From: Methanoregula formicica SMSP
GTDB taxonomy: Archaea > Halobacteriota > Methanomicrobia > Methanomicrobiales > Methanospirillaceae
Reading direction: 5' to 3'
NCBI RefSeq assembly: GCF_000327485.1
Contig: NC_019943.1
Coordinates: 1,922,001 to 1,986,000 of the forward strand
DNA length: 64,000 nucleotides
Shown one piece after another: positions 9,111 to 17,567 of the stretch (positions are counted from its first letter, which is position 1; every line of letters starts with the position of its first letter). Both the position numbers and the translations under genes were made by a program. The notes beneath the pieces are model-generated. The model worked only from the letters and a program-made list of their open reading frames with translations. It searched no databases and was not told where the DNA came from.

Positions 9111-9440
9111 GCGCCTCCGACGGGTTTGAAAAACCAGGAGGATGAGAAGAACGCGGCTGCGTTCTTCGACTCGGAGGCGCCGGCGATGCCTCGGCATTAC
9201 CTGAAAAGGATACTCTGACAAAGAGTTATTTCATAAAAAGAAACCAAAGCCGCCGCGGGGAGTCAATCGCCGCATCAGTGGGGATTGACGGGAGAAGGTC
9301 TCAGCCTTCGACTTCGCCCTTCGGGGATTGAGTGGTTCATCAGAACCAAGAAATCGAGAAGAACCATCCGGTTCATCGAGTCGGTGGCGGCCATTCATCA
9401 CAATCAGGGGTATGGGGGCATAAGCGCCCATCATCACTTC
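9111..9440. repeat. Structured intergenic repeat (ATCA/GAA-loop hairpin family)
   Basis: Contains a three-way-junction-like fold: outer 10-bp stem 9111-9120/9171-9180, enclosing hairpins 9123-9127/9131-9135 (loop GAA) and 9146-9154/9159-9167. Further on are a GCCGCC (9249-9254) / GGCGGC outer pair, hairpin 9262-9268/9283-9289 with ATCA at 9274-9277, and TGGTTC-ATCA-GAACCA at 9333-9348. The second half resembles 20575-20760 and 23403-23530. No gene was seen here. Confidence 0.7.
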
Positions 9441-9540
9441 AAACGATTTCAACAGAGCAGAAAAATCCGGACAATCGCATTTCGACAAACGCAAGGGCTG
9501 GAAACGAAACGGTTAACGTATTGCCGGGTGAACACCGGGT

Positions 9541-10050
9541 ATGCCGGATTCTCCCGAACCATCAGACGACAGCACGGAAAAGACCTCGCCTGCCGACACG
9601 CCAAAAGGGTATATGATCTCCCTTGCCGTGGTGCTCATGGGCATCCTCATCGTCATGGTCTTTTTCATGAATCTCTTCGGGCAGGAGGCAACAGCCTCAA
9701 CCGCCATCACCCAGCACCGGTGGTCGCTTGAGTCCTATGCCGGCCCCGGTGGCGCCACCGTACCGGTCCAGGACGGCACAACCGTCACCGCCCTGTTTTC
9801 GACCGATGGTAAAGTCACCGGCTCCGGGGGCTGTAACCAGTATTCTGCCCGCTACCTGGTGAGGGATACCCTGATGATTGTGTCGGAAATCACGACCACC
9901 AAGATGAACTGTCCTGAAAATGGCGTGATGATCCAGGAGTCCCGGTATTACTCACTCCTGGAAAACACCGCGGCGCTTCGCGTGCGTGACCGGGTCCTGA
10001 CGTTGTACGACACCGCCGGGGAACCGCTGCTCGTTTTTGCCGCTGCATAA
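9541..10050 (+). CDS. META-domain (HslJ-like) membrane-anchored protein
   Basis: 169 aa. A short acidic/serine-rich N-terminus is followed by one TM helix (ISLAVVLMGILIVMVFFMNLF), then an extracytoplasmic META domain: HRWSLESYAGPGG, VTALFSTDGKVTGSGGCNQY, TTTKMNCPENGVMIQESRYY and LTLYDTAGEPLLVF. The GSGGCNQY and TKMxC motifs are diagnostic of META/HslJ. The family is linked to stress or heat-shock phenotypes in bacteria, but its activity is unknown. The protein probably faces outside the cell. It is an isolated gene. Confidence 0.85.
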   Translation: MPDSPEPSDDSTEKTSPADTPKGYMISLAVVLMGILIVMVFFMNLFGQEATASTAITQHRWSLESYAGPGGATVPVQDGTTVTALFSTDGKVTGSGGCNQYSARYLVRDTLMIVSEITTTKMNCPENGVMIQESRYYSLLENTAALRVRDRVLTLYDTAGEPLLVFAAA

Positions 10051-10132
10051 CGAAGGAGAATAGAAAAAGACTGCGGGGGAGAACGATCACCTGTAAAAAT
10101 ACTTAATAAAGGTAAATTCAATAATTCCCCCC

Positions 10133-11491
10133 ATGTTACCGGAACGTGTCATCATCGCATTTCTTCTCATTCTTGCCGTACTCACTGTTTTTTCCGGCTG
10201 CGCCATGCAGGCACCCGCTCCGACTGAAAAGGAAACAATCCAAAAAACCGCCACAACCGGGTCCACAAAAGAGCAGATGGTCGCTTTCGTGAAAGAGGCC
10301 ATCACGTATGCGCACTCCCATGACAAGGAAACCGCTCTTACAGAATTCTCCAACCGGAACGGCTCGTTTGTCCGCGGCGATCTCTACCTCTATGCGTACG
10401 ATTTCAACGGCACCACGATCGCCCACCCGGTGAACCCCGAGAAGATCGGCGTCAACCGGCTGTACGAGCGGGATGCGCTGGACAACTTCTTCATATACGA
10501 CCTCCGGGCCGCAGCCATCAACGGCTCCGGGTTCGCTGAGTATGCCTACATCAACCCGGTCCACAACAAAACCGTAGAGAAGAAGCTAGGGTATGTCGAG
10601 AAGGTTGACGATACCTGGTGGCTGGGATCCGGCATCTACTACGGGCCTGCGACACCTGCAGAATCAACCGCATCGGCCACCGGCCCGGCAAGCTCCCGTG
10701 CCCTCAAAGAGTACGTGGACAACGCAGCCGCGTACGCAATGGCAAACGGGAAGAACGCCGCCATCGCTGCGTTCAACAACCGGTCCGGCCCGTTCGTGCA
10801 GGGGCCCGACACGTACGTGTACGCCCTCGACTACACGGGAACTGCACTCGCCCTGCCCTTCCAGCCGGAAAAAGTCGGTACGGACTTCCTGCCCGTCAAA
10901 GACCCGGCAGGAAAGCCTTACACGGCAATCGAGATCCAGCTCGCGCGGGCCGGTGGCGGCTATCTCCTGTACCAGTACCCGGACCCGGCCGCGAACCTGA
11001 CCCCTGCCCTCAAGATCAGTTACGTCCGCCCGGTAGACGATACCTACTGGATCGGGGCAGGCATCTACACAAGCGAGGATCGCCTCATCGATACGCAGCT
11101 GAAGCAGTTCGTTCTTGGCGCAAAGGACTTTTACTGGAAGTACGGGAAGGAGGCAGCCCTTGCCGAGTTCAATAAGCCGGATGGCATGTTCAAAAGCGGC
11201 GAACTCTACATCTTTGCCAATGACTACAACGGCACTGTGCTCGCGTGGCCGTACCGCCCCGACATGATCGGGAAGAACCACCGGAATGCAACCGACGCCG
11301 TGGGCGAGCACCACATTGCCGAACTCCTCGACAAGGCAAAAAACGGCGGCGGCATGACCGCGTATTACACGGGGGATCCATTGACCAACACCACCGCGCT
11401 CAAGATCAGTTATGTGACGGATGTCGACGGGACATGGATGCTCGGCGCCGGGAAGTATATCCGGCCTGACTCCCGGGTCCTGCTTCCCTGA
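10133..11491 (+). CDS. Lipoprotein with three tandem single-Cache-like domains
   Basis: 452 aa. The N-terminal lipobox signal is FLLILAVLTVFSGCAMQ. Three repeats of ~130 aa follow, each starting with a helix (AFVKEAITYAHSHDKETAL / EYVDNAAAYAMANGKNAAI / QFVLGAKDFYWKYGKEAAL), then LYLYAYDFNGT-type strands, and ending with VDDTWWLGSGIYYG, VDDTYWIGAGIYTS and VDGTWMLGAGKYI. These are features of sCache_2-type small-ligand-binding domains. With no transmembrane signalling domain, it is an extracellular binding lipoprotein. A TATA-like ACTTAATAAAG lies ~30 bp upstream, and the short leader lacks a clear Shine-Dalgarno. Confidence 0.85.
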   Translation: MLPERVIIAFLLILAVLTVFSGCAMQAPAPTEKETIQKTATTGSTKEQMVAFVKEAITYAHSHDKETALTEFSNRNGSFVRGDLYLYAYDFNGTTIAHPVNPEKIGVNRLYERDALDNFFIYDLRAAAINGSGFAEYAYINPVHNKTVEKKLGYVEKVDDTWWLGSGIYYGPATPAESTASATGPASSRALKEYVDNAAAYAMANGKNAAIAAFNNRSGPFVQGPDTYVYALDYTGTALALPFQPEKVGTDFLPVKDPAGKPYTAIEIQLARAGGGYLLYQYPDPAANLTPALKISYVRPVDDTYWIGAGIYTSEDRLIDTQLKQFVLGAKDFYWKYGKEAALAEFNKPDGMFKSGELYIFANDYNGTVLAWPYRPDMIGKNHRNATDAVGEHHIAELLDKAKNGGGMTAYYTGDPLTNTTALKISYVTDVDGTWMLGAGKYIRPDSRVLLP

Positions 11492-11744
11492 TCCTCACCC
11501 TTTTGTTACAATCTGTCCTCAAGGCGTAACGATCACGCACTGCATGCAGCGATATGCGGTTTTTACACCTGCCGGTATCACGAGAACCGTAAAAGAACCC
11601 TTGTCCACTATGACAACCGGGGCTCAACGAGGTTCCCCTCTAGCCAGCCAGGAATAACCACTCTAGCACAACAAACCCGGCCATGCACGCGGCATATACG
11701 CCCCAAGGAACCAGTTCACGGGCGCACCGGGAGTGAAAAAAGGG

Positions 11745-12158
11745 TTATGAGAAGATCGAGAAGTCGTTCTTGATCGCAATTGCCTCGATGATGGGCTTGA
11801 GGGCAGCCTCGGAGACGCCGAACTTGTCCATGTACATCTGGAGGACTGCCTTCTCTTCGCCGGCAAGGACGCCGTCTGCCATGGCAAGGTCGCAGAGGAT
11901 TGCAAGCGTTGCCAGTTTCTGCTTCTCGTCAAGAGTTGCGGCAACCATATCGATGACGCCGGGGAACTTGTTGGCCTTTAAGACATCCATCGCAGTCTGG
12001 ATGGACTTCTTGTCGCCGCGAACGATTTTCGCAAGGTCGTTGATCTCGGCTTCATCGATGACGCCGTCTGCGGCAATGACGGTGATTGCCGAGAGCACGA
12101 GGGCTGACTTGGGCGTGAGCGTTGCTGGTTTTCCGGTTAACTTGTCAAAAATACCCAT
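11745..12158 (-). CDS. TerB-family protein
   Basis: 137 aa, all-helical. The conserved TerB acidic loops are visible: VIAADGVIDEAEINDLAKIV and LAILCDLAMADGVLAGEEKAVLQMYM, the paired (A)DGxxxxxE segments that bind metal in TerB. Tellurite resistance is only the historical name; these stand-alone TerB proteins are thought to act in stress or phage-related membrane/metal complexes. No other ter genes are nearby. A 250-bp region downstream (11492-11744) contains no recognisable gene. Confidence 0.88.
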   Translation of the reverse strand: MGIFDKLTGKPATLTPKSALVLSAITVIAADGVIDEAEINDLAKIVRGDKKSIQTAMDVLKANKFPGVIDMVAATLDEKQKLATLAILCDLAMADGVLAGEEKAVLQMYMDKFGVSEAALKPIIEAIAIKNDFSIFS

Positions 12159-12340
12159 GATACTACCATTCCTATGGATTGCTCCAGTACTTGCCCGGCT
12201 GACCTATTGACCGTTTCGGTGTCCGCAACCATGCCGGCAGGCACTCCCCCGGGGCAATAACCAGAAAGATAGAGCATCCGCTCCTGACAGCAACCGTTGC
12301 AGAAGAATAGCGCTGGAGAAGAACACAAAAGAAAAAAAAT

Positions 12341-12520
12341 TTAGAACCGGGGTTTCCGGTGCTTGGGGAGGCAGTCGCGGCAGTAAACCGGCCTGCCCTC
12401 AGTCGGCTTGAACGGAACTTCGCATTCCTTTCCACAGTCCGAACAGGTTGTCTTTGTCATTTCGCGGGGACCGAAGTCTCTGGGGCCCCTGTTTCCACCA
12501 AAATTATTTGATCCGTACAT
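12341..12520 (-). CDS. Small CxxC zinc-ribbon protein (59 aa)
   Basis: A 59-aa gene read from the ATG at 12520 to the TAA at 12341-12343. The N-terminus is Gly/Asn/Arg-rich (MYGSNNFGGNRGPRDFG). The C-terminus is a zinc ribbon with TTCSDCGKECEVPFKPTEGR then PVYCRDCLPKHR, i.e. CxxC...CxxC. It matches the short CxxC-x17-CxxC archaeal family predicted to bind nucleic acid, similar to cold-inducible RNA-binding-like zinc-ribbon proteins; function is unproven. An AT-rich TATA-like element (12572-12583, minus strand) lies ~55 bp upstream. It is probably highly expressed and monocistronic. Confidence 0.8.
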   Translation of the reverse strand: MYGSNNFGGNRGPRDFGPREMTKTTCSDCGKECEVPFKPTEGRPVYCRDCLPKHRKPRF

Positions 12521-12614
12521 AATTCTTTCTCTAACAGTCTTGTGAAAACTGCTGAACAGTATTAGTTAGTGGAGTATAATAAATGCAGGTATCCTGCAGG
12601 AAAACAAAAAGGGG

Positions 12615-12956
12615 TCAGGAGAGGTAATTGTTCTTGCGCAGCCAGTCAGCCTGCGGCGGGAGGTAGCGGTACAGGATATCGCACTTCTCGTCCTGGAAAC
12701 TCCACGGGGCGATGATCAGGATGTCGCCTTCGCGGATCCATGCCCGCTTCTTGATCTTGCCCTTGATCCTGCCCATCCGCTCAACGCCGTCCTGGCACCG
12801 GACGCGGATGTGGTTTGCCCCCATCATCAGTTCCGCGCAGGCAAACTGCTCGTTTAAGCGCTTTTTTGGCAGCCTGACGCGGACGACCGGCGTCCCGTCG
12901 GGATTGAATTCAGGGGTTCCATCGGAATTTCCAGGTTTATTTGCATGAGGATTAAT
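12615..12956 (-). CDS. eif1A: Archaeal translation initiation factor aIF1A (possible ATT start)
   Basis: The S1-like OB-fold is unmistakable: VVRVRLPKKRLNEQFACAEL, MMGANHIRVRCQDGVERMGRIKG, KIKKRAWIREGDILIIAPW, and C-terminal DEKCDILYRYLPPQADWLRK. aIF1A helps place the initiator tRNA and start codon on the 30S subunit. No in-frame ATG or GTG precedes the conserved core. One candidate is ATT at 12954-12956, with GGAG (minus strand, 12965-12968) 8 nt upstream, giving 113 aa. The alternative is TTG at 12996-12998, giving 127 aa with an atypical N-terminus. I prefer ATT on spacing and usual family length, but the start is uncertain; the gene assignment is not. Confidence 0.9.
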   Translation of the reverse strand: MNPHANKPGNSDGTPEFNPDGTPVVRVRLPKKRLNEQFACAELMMGANHIRVRCQDGVERMGRIKGKIKKRAWIREGDILIIAPWSFQDEKCDILYRYLPPQADWLRKNNYLS

Positions 12957-13018
12957 GAAAACAGCTCCGTAATAGTGTACTATTGACGCCGCGAACAATG
13001 AAGGTATGGGTCAGGCGC

Positions 13019-13606
13019 TCAGGGAACGGGGACCCGGATCTCGTCCTCCATGAGCAGAAGGAACCGGAGAAGGATCGCATGCCGTTTCGCGGCAATCTGC
13101 CGGGCGGTCTTTGTGTACATCCGGTCCGGTAATTTCAGCAGTTTCTCGTGGAAATGGTTGATCCCGTCCTGCATCGTTGTCCTGTGTTCCCCGGCACGCA
13201 TGAACGTCCGTGCAATCCCGACCGCACCCAGCGCATCCAGCTTGTCGGCATCGGACAGGATCCGTGCTTCCAGGCTTTCGGGTTCTGCCGCGGTGGTGAA
13301 GCGATGGGTGCGGATTGCTGCTGCAATGATACGTACCGCACCGGCATCGTACCCGAGGGAATTAAGATACTCTTCTGCCATTCTTGCCCCCTCCTGCTCA
13401 TGGGGAAGGCCGCATTCCTTCTCCAGCGGGCGGGCGATATCGTGGAGCAGGGCTGCCGGGACCAGGATCGCCATGTCAGCGCCCTCCGCCCTCCCAATCC
13501 GTTCGCAGAGGGAGGTCACACGCTCGACATGGTCGAAGCCATGGGAGCCGCCATTGCCCATGACCGTGCGGGCATGATCATGTATCTTCTGCATCACCGG
13601 GTCCAT
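13019..13606 (-). CDS. HD-domain phosphohydrolase
   Basis: 195 aa from the ATG at 13606, which follows purine-rich GGAGGGAAGGAG. The HD signature is clear: SHGFDHVERV (first His), AALLHDIARP (HD), then IRTHRF and LSDADKLDALGAVGIARTF (second metal Asp). It belongs to the YedJ/COG1418-like group of metal-dependent phosphohydrolases, probably acting on nucleotides or phosphate esters; the substrate is unknown. It starts just 14 bp after the stop of the MATE transporter gene on the same strand, so it could be the third gene of a MarR-MATE-HD operon. Confidence 0.88.
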   Translation of the reverse strand: MDPVMQKIHDHARTVMGNGGSHGFDHVERVTSLCERIGRAEGADMAILVPAALLHDIARPLEKECGLPHEQEGARMAEEYLNSLGYDAGAVRIIAAAIRTHRFTTAAEPESLEARILSDADKLDALGAVGIARTFMRAGEHRTTMQDGINHFHEKLLKLPDRMYTKTARQIAAKRHAILLRFLLLMEDEIRVPVP

Positions 13607-13619
13607 ACTCCTTCCCTCC

Positions 13620-15029
13620 CTATCCCGTAGCAATCAGCCGTTCGATATAGTACCGCGCCCAGAGGAACGCGACCGTCCCGCCGATGATGTCCCCGGCAAC
13701 GATGCCCCACCAGACGCCGTGCTCCCCGAAACCGAGCACGATCCCGAAGAGGTACGTGAAGACCGCGATGAAGGCAAGGTTCCGCAGCAGGGTGATCATG
13801 AGCGAGGTGAGCCCCTTGCCGGTTGCCTGGAAGATCGACCCGGACATGATCCCGGGAGGTACAAACGGATAGAACAGGCACATGGTTGCAAGGAATGCCG
13901 CGATCTCCGGTGCAAGGTGTGCACTGTCGGCAGAGTACGAGAAGATGAGGGCGATCTGGTGCGCGAAGATGAAGGTCAGGGCGCTTGTCACAAGGGCGAT
14001 CGCCATGCCGAACAGGACCGAGAACCGGTGGGCAACCCGGATCTTCCCGAACATCCGGGCACCGTATGCCGCCCCGGCAACCGAGATTAAGGATGTGCTG
14101 ATACCGACCAGCGGGATGATGGCAAAGAAGACCACGCGCCACCCGGCGGTATAGACCGCAACCGCATCGGTACCGGCCGTGATGACAAGCAGCCCGTTGA
14201 TGAAGATCGCGATAACCGACATTAAGAAGAACTCTACACTTGCCGGCAGGCCCACGCCCAGGATGTCGCGGATTGTCCTGCCATGCCACGCAAATGACCG
14301 CAGCGAGATCGTGACATACGTATCCTTGCGGAAGACCAGCCAGTAGAGCATCACGCACGAGACCATCACAAGCGAGAGGAGCATCCCCCACGCGGCGCCG
14401 GCAATCCCCATGCCGGCAGTGTAGATGAGCAGGGGATCGAGGACCATGTTCAGGATCGAGGACGCGGCCATGACGTACATCGCGCGCTTCGTGTCTCCTT
14501 CAGCCCGCAGGATCGCGTACCCGATGTTCGTGAAGAAGATGAAGAACATGCCAAGGAAGACCACCTGCCCGTACTGGGTTGCAAGGGCCGTGGTCTCGCC
14601 GGCACCAAAGAGGATGACGATGGGTTCGGTGAGAAGGATGAGCGGGAGGGTCAGGACTGCCGAGAGGAGGAGCGTTATGATAATCGCGTGGGATGCCGCA
14701 CTGTCGGCACCGGGCTTGTCCTTTGCCCCGATCCTCCGGGAGATTACCGATGCCACGCCGGCGCCAAGGCCGCTTGCCGCGCCCATCAGGATCATGAAGA
14801 GCGGGGTCACAAAGCCGACCGCAGCAAGGGCATCGGAGCCAAGGCCGGCAACCCAGATGGCGTTGACGATGTTGTACGTTGACATCAGGAGCATTGCCAC
14901 GATCATCGGGCCGGAGAGTTTGAGGATCGCCTTCTTGGGATCGCCCATGAGGAGCGCAACTCCTTCCTTCAGTTTTGCATCCTCCGGAACCTCCGGAGAC
15001 GGGACGGGGTTACTCCCTGTCATTGGCAT
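13620..15029 (-). CDS. MATE-family multidrug/cation antiporter
   Basis: 469 aa with about 12 hydrophobic helices in two homologous halves. Family features include LSGPMIVAMLLMSTYNIVNAIWVAGLG at the start of half one, the loop GAGVASVISRRIGAKD, GYAILRAEGDTKRAMYVM and, in half two, GLPASVEFFLMSVIAIFIN. MATE proteins export drugs or organic cations in exchange for H+ or Na+ at the cytoplasmic membrane. The start overlaps the end of the upstream marR gene by 20 bp, indicating translational coupling; the MarR protein probably represses this transporter. Confidence 0.93.
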   Translation of the reverse strand: MPMTGSNPVPSPEVPEDAKLKEGVALLMGDPKKAILKLSGPMIVAMLLMSTYNIVNAIWVAGLGSDALAAVGFVTPLFMILMGAASGLGAGVASVISRRIGAKDKPGADSAASHAIIITLLLSAVLTLPLILLTEPIVILFGAGETTALATQYGQVVFLGMFFIFFTNIGYAILRAEGDTKRAMYVMAASSILNMVLDPLLIYTAGMGIAGAAWGMLLSLVMVSCVMLYWLVFRKDTYVTISLRSFAWHGRTIRDILGVGLPASVEFFLMSVIAIFINGLLVITAGTDAVAVYTAGWRVVFFAIIPLVGISTSLISVAGAAYGARMFGKIRVAHRFSVLFGMAIALVTSALTFIFAHQIALIFSYSADSAHLAPEIAAFLATMCLFYPFVPPGIMSGSIFQATGKGLTSLMITLLRNLAFIAVFTYLFGIVLGFGEHGVWWGIVAGDIIGGTVAFLWARYYIERLIATG

Positions 15030-15489
15030 GCCCTCCTTCGGTATCCATATACGAAAAAACGTTCAGGGTCACGGTGCGCATCAGGTGGCGGCAGGTCTTT
15101 TTGTCCTGCGCTGTCAGACCACAAAAAGCAAGGGACTCCCATGCACGGTTGATCGCGTGGAGCGCCGGAAGCGCCTGTTCTCCTTTTTCCGTAAGAAAGA
15201 GCCGGACCGCCCGCCGGTTGCCGGGATCGGTGATGCGCCGGATATATCCTGCGGTTTCGAGTTTTTTTACCGCACGGGCTATCGTTCCCTTGTCGAGATG
15301 GTAATGCCGGACAAGGGTCTCCTGCGTGATGTTCTGCTCCTTTGCCAGGAGCATGAGGACGGGGAACTGGCCGGCAGAGAGGCCCATCGGCCTGAGCCGG
15401 TCATTCAGGAACATGGTTCTCCCGCGGTTGGTTATCGAGACTATTGCACCAAACGGGATCTCCGTGGAATGACACGATGGAGAATGCAC
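15010..15489 (-). CDS. MarR-family transcriptional regulator
   Basis: A GTG start at 15489 gives 159 aa; a frame extension to 15579 reads through the presumed promoter and is not used. The winged helix is visible: GLSAGQFPVLMLLAKEQNITQETLVRHYHLDKGTIARAVKKL (helix-turn-helix) followed by the wing GYIRRITDPGNRRAVRLFLTEKG. Winged HTH dimers of this family are usually released by small phenolic or drug-like ligands. It overlaps the MATE gene by 20 bp, so it probably controls its own operon; a palindrome at 15519-15534 is a candidate operator. Confidence 0.9.
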   Translation of the reverse strand: MHSPSCHSTEIPFGAIVSITNRGRTMFLNDRLRPMGLSAGQFPVLMLLAKEQNITQETLVRHYHLDKGTIARAVKKLETAGYIRRITDPGNRRAVRLFLTEKGEQALPALHAINRAWESLAFCGLTAQDKKTCRHLMRTVTLNVFSYMDTEGGHANDRE

Positions 15490-15518
15490 CCGGTATAATG
15501 GACGGGGTCGCGAATAAA

Positions 15519-15534
15519 TGTTGTCAATGCAACA
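15519..15534. promoter_or_regulatory. Candidate MarR operator palindrome
   Basis: TGTTG-TCAATG-CAACA is a 5-bp-arm palindrome 30-45 bp upstream of the GTG start of marR. On the minus strand it abuts a TATA-like CATTTATT. A dimeric winged-helix protein binding here would block TBP/TFB access. Confidence 0.45.
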
Positions 15535-15693
15535 ATTAATCTTCGGGGTGTCAGGGCAATAGGACAAGGCGCCCGACAAATAAAGAGCAAAAGAGCAAGA
15601 AACTTACGTACGTATCCGGACTTCCATTCAGGCCCCGGCACAGAACGCAGGTACTTAATTTCCCGGACGTCTATACAATAATCAGGTGAATCC

Positions 15694-15876
15694 ATGTCAA
15701 AACGGGCAGTCGACATGACCTTCCAGGCAATCTACACGCTGACGGACCTCCGCATCCTCCTCCGCGAGACCGCGCCATTGCACGAGCTCGATGCGAAGCA
15801 GAAGGAGCAGGCATTACGCCTGCTTGAAAACCTCGAGCGGCAGGTTGGCTCGCTGAAGCAGGAGATGCTGAAATGA
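15694..15876 (+). CDS. Small helical protein translationally coupled to SepCysS
   Basis: 60 aa, predicted mostly alpha-helical: a Leu-rich segment (AIYTLTDLRILLRETAPLHE) then an amphipathic helix (DAKQKEQALRLLENLERQVG). No known domain is recognised. The last codons overlap the start of the SepCysS gene in an ATGA junction (15873-15876), so the products are probably made together. A role as an accessory or docking subunit of the tRNA-dependent cysteine system is inference from coupling only. Confidence 0.7.
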   Translation: MSKRAVDMTFQAIYTLTDLRILLRETAPLHELDAKQKEQALRLLENLERQVGSLKQEMLK

Positions 15877-17054
15877 GGTGCGGGCAGGGCATCGAGGCCC
15901 GGCAGGTGGACGAGCTCTTCATCAACATCGATCCGATCCAGGCCGGCGGCCGGCTCACGGCCGATGCGATGAAAGCGGTCGTGGCGTACGGCGACGGGTA
16001 CTCGGTCTGCGACAACTGCCGGAAGCCCAACCGGCTCGACTACATTGCAAAGCCGCCGATCGCGGAGTTCCACAAGGACGTTGCAAAGTGGCTGAACATG
16101 GACGCGGTCCGCACCGTGCCCGGCGCCCGGCGCGGGTTCCAGGCCGTTGCCCACACGTACGTGAACAAGGGCGACCCGGTGCTCCTCACCTCCCTCTCGC
16201 ATTACACGGAGTTCCTCGCGGTGGAAGAGTCGGGGGGAGTCGCCCGGGAGATCCCGGCAAACGACCAGAAGCTTGTCACGCCCGATGCAACTGCGGAGAA
16301 GATCGAGGCCGTGAAACGCGAGTTCGGCAGGGCGCCCGTCCTTGCCTTCATCGATCACGTGGACTACCAGTACGGCAACATGCACGACGTTGCCGGCATT
16401 GCGAAGGTCTGCCGCCAGTACGATGTCCCCATTGTCTACAACGGCGCCTACACGGTCGGCATCCTGCCGGTTGACGGGAAGGCGATGGGCGTTGATTTCG
16501 TGGTCGGCTCGGGCCACAAGAGCATGGCTGCCCCCGCCCCCTCGGGAGTCCTCGCGGCAACGGCAGAACGCGAGAAGGAGGTCTTCCGCACGACCGCCAT
16601 CATCGGCGATGTGACGAACCGGAAGTTCGGGATCAAGGAGCCGGAGATGATGGGCTGTACGCTGATGGGCGTGACGCTCGTGGGCATGATGGCATCGTTC
16701 CCGCACGTGAAGGAGCGGACGAAACATTTCGACAAGGAGCTCGCGAACCACAAGATTGTCATGGACGCCCTCCTCTCGATCGAAGGAACAAAGTGTCTCT
16801 CGGAATTCCCGCGGAAGCACACGATGACCCGCATCGATACGATCGCGTCGTTCGACAAAGTCGCAGAGTCGCACAAGAAACGCGGGTACTATCTCCAGAG
16901 TGCGCTGGAGGAGAAAGGGATCACGGGCGTTATTCCCGGCGCAACGAAAGTCTGGAAGTTCAACACGTACGGGACGACACGGAAGCAGGCGGAACACCTG
17001 GGCCGGGCGTTCGTGGAAATTGCGAGAGAGAACGGGCTCGCTGTGAAGGGATAA
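15873..17054 (+). CDS. pscS: O-phospho-L-seryl-tRNA:Cys-tRNA synthase (SepCysS)
   Basis: 393 aa, a PLP-dependent fold-type I enzyme. The sequences PIQAGGRLTADAMKAVVAYGDGY, GYSVCDNCRKPNRLDYIAKPP and TVPGARRGFQAVAHTY are characteristic of SepCysS, and the PLP lysine sits in VGSGHKSMAAPAPSGVLA. It converts Sep-tRNA(Cys), made by SepRS, into Cys-tRNA(Cys) using a sulfur donor, and is the route to cysteine in many methanogens. The conserved Cys in GYSVCDNC is one of the residues implicated in sulfur transfer. It is coupled by a 4-bp overlap to the upstream 60-aa gene; a T-rich terminator follows. Confidence 0.95.
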   Translation: MRCGQGIEARQVDELFINIDPIQAGGRLTADAMKAVVAYGDGYSVCDNCRKPNRLDYIAKPPIAEFHKDVAKWLNMDAVRTVPGARRGFQAVAHTYVNKGDPVLLTSLSHYTEFLAVEESGGVAREIPANDQKLVTPDATAEKIEAVKREFGRAPVLAFIDHVDYQYGNMHDVAGIAKVCRQYDVPIVYNGAYTVGILPVDGKAMGVDFVVGSGHKSMAAPAPSGVLAATAEREKEVFRTTAIIGDVTNRKFGIKEPEMMGCTLMGVTLVGMMASFPHVKERTKHFDKELANHKIVMDALLSIEGTKCLSEFPRKHTMTRIDTIASFDKVAESHKKRGYYLQSALEEKGITGVIPGATKVWKFNTYGTTRKQAEHLGRAFVEIARENGLAVKG

Positions 17055-17085
17055 TTTTTTTTTTTTTTGATTTTTTTTTCTTTTC
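17055..17085 (+). terminator. Poly-T transcription terminator after SepCysS
   Basis: Starting immediately after the SepCysS stop are runs of 14 and 9 or more T residues on the + strand, broken only by GA. Oligo-T tracts are the usual intrinsic terminators in euryarchaea. Confidence 0.8.
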
Positions 17086-17120
17086 CCGCCCCGTCCCGGA
17101 TCTCGTTCCCGGTTACCTTG

Positions 17121-17567
17121 TCATGGAACAGCCGGCCCCCTTCGGAGCATGATGAAATAATTGGCATTGGTGTCCCGGCCATTCACCCGGTACTGCTGGA
17201 ATGAGGGATCCAAGCGGCAGGCGGTCTCAAAACAGGCGTCGGCCTCGTCATATTGTCTCATGTTCCGGAGGGTGATACTTTTCCCGAGCCAGCAGATCGC
17301 GTTGTCCGGCTCCAGGGCAAGACCCCGGTTGTAACTCTCGATCGCAACATCGTACTGGCCGAGAACACTGTTGTAGGACATTCCCCGGATGCACCAGGCC
17401 GTTGCGTTCTGCGGGTGTTCATCCACCATCCGGTCCGCGTCCTTCAGGCTGGCGACGGCTTTTTCCGCAAAAACCCGGGCCTGACCGGATGGATCCTCCC
17501 CGGGAAAACTGCATCCGCACGCGATCAGGAAAATTCCCAGGATGAGCAGGATGGGAACGATTTTCAT
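17121..17567 (-). CDS. TPR-repeat lipoprotein
   Basis: 148 aa. The lipoprotein signal is MKIVPILLILGIFLIACGC. The mature part has tetratricopeptide-like repeats: DEHPQNATAWCIRGMSYNSV, YDVAIESYNRGLALEPDNAI and CWLGKSITLRNMRQYDEADA. TPRs mediate protein-protein contacts, so this is probably a surface scaffold protein. Partner unknown. Convergent with SepCysS. Confidence 0.82.
   Translation of the reverse strand: MKIVPILLILGIFLIACGCSFPGEDPSGQARVFAEKAVASLKDADRMVDEHPQNATAWCIRGMSYNSVLGQYDVAIESYNRGLALEPDNAICWLGKSITLRNMRQYDEADACFETACRLDPSFQQYRVNGRDTNANYFIMLRRGPAVP

Noticed and set aside
12971-12981. AATAGTGTACT upstream of aIF1A, also at 32790-32800 before the DUF2150 gene
   Set aside because: Only two copies, in opposite relation to their genes; could be chance promoter similarity.
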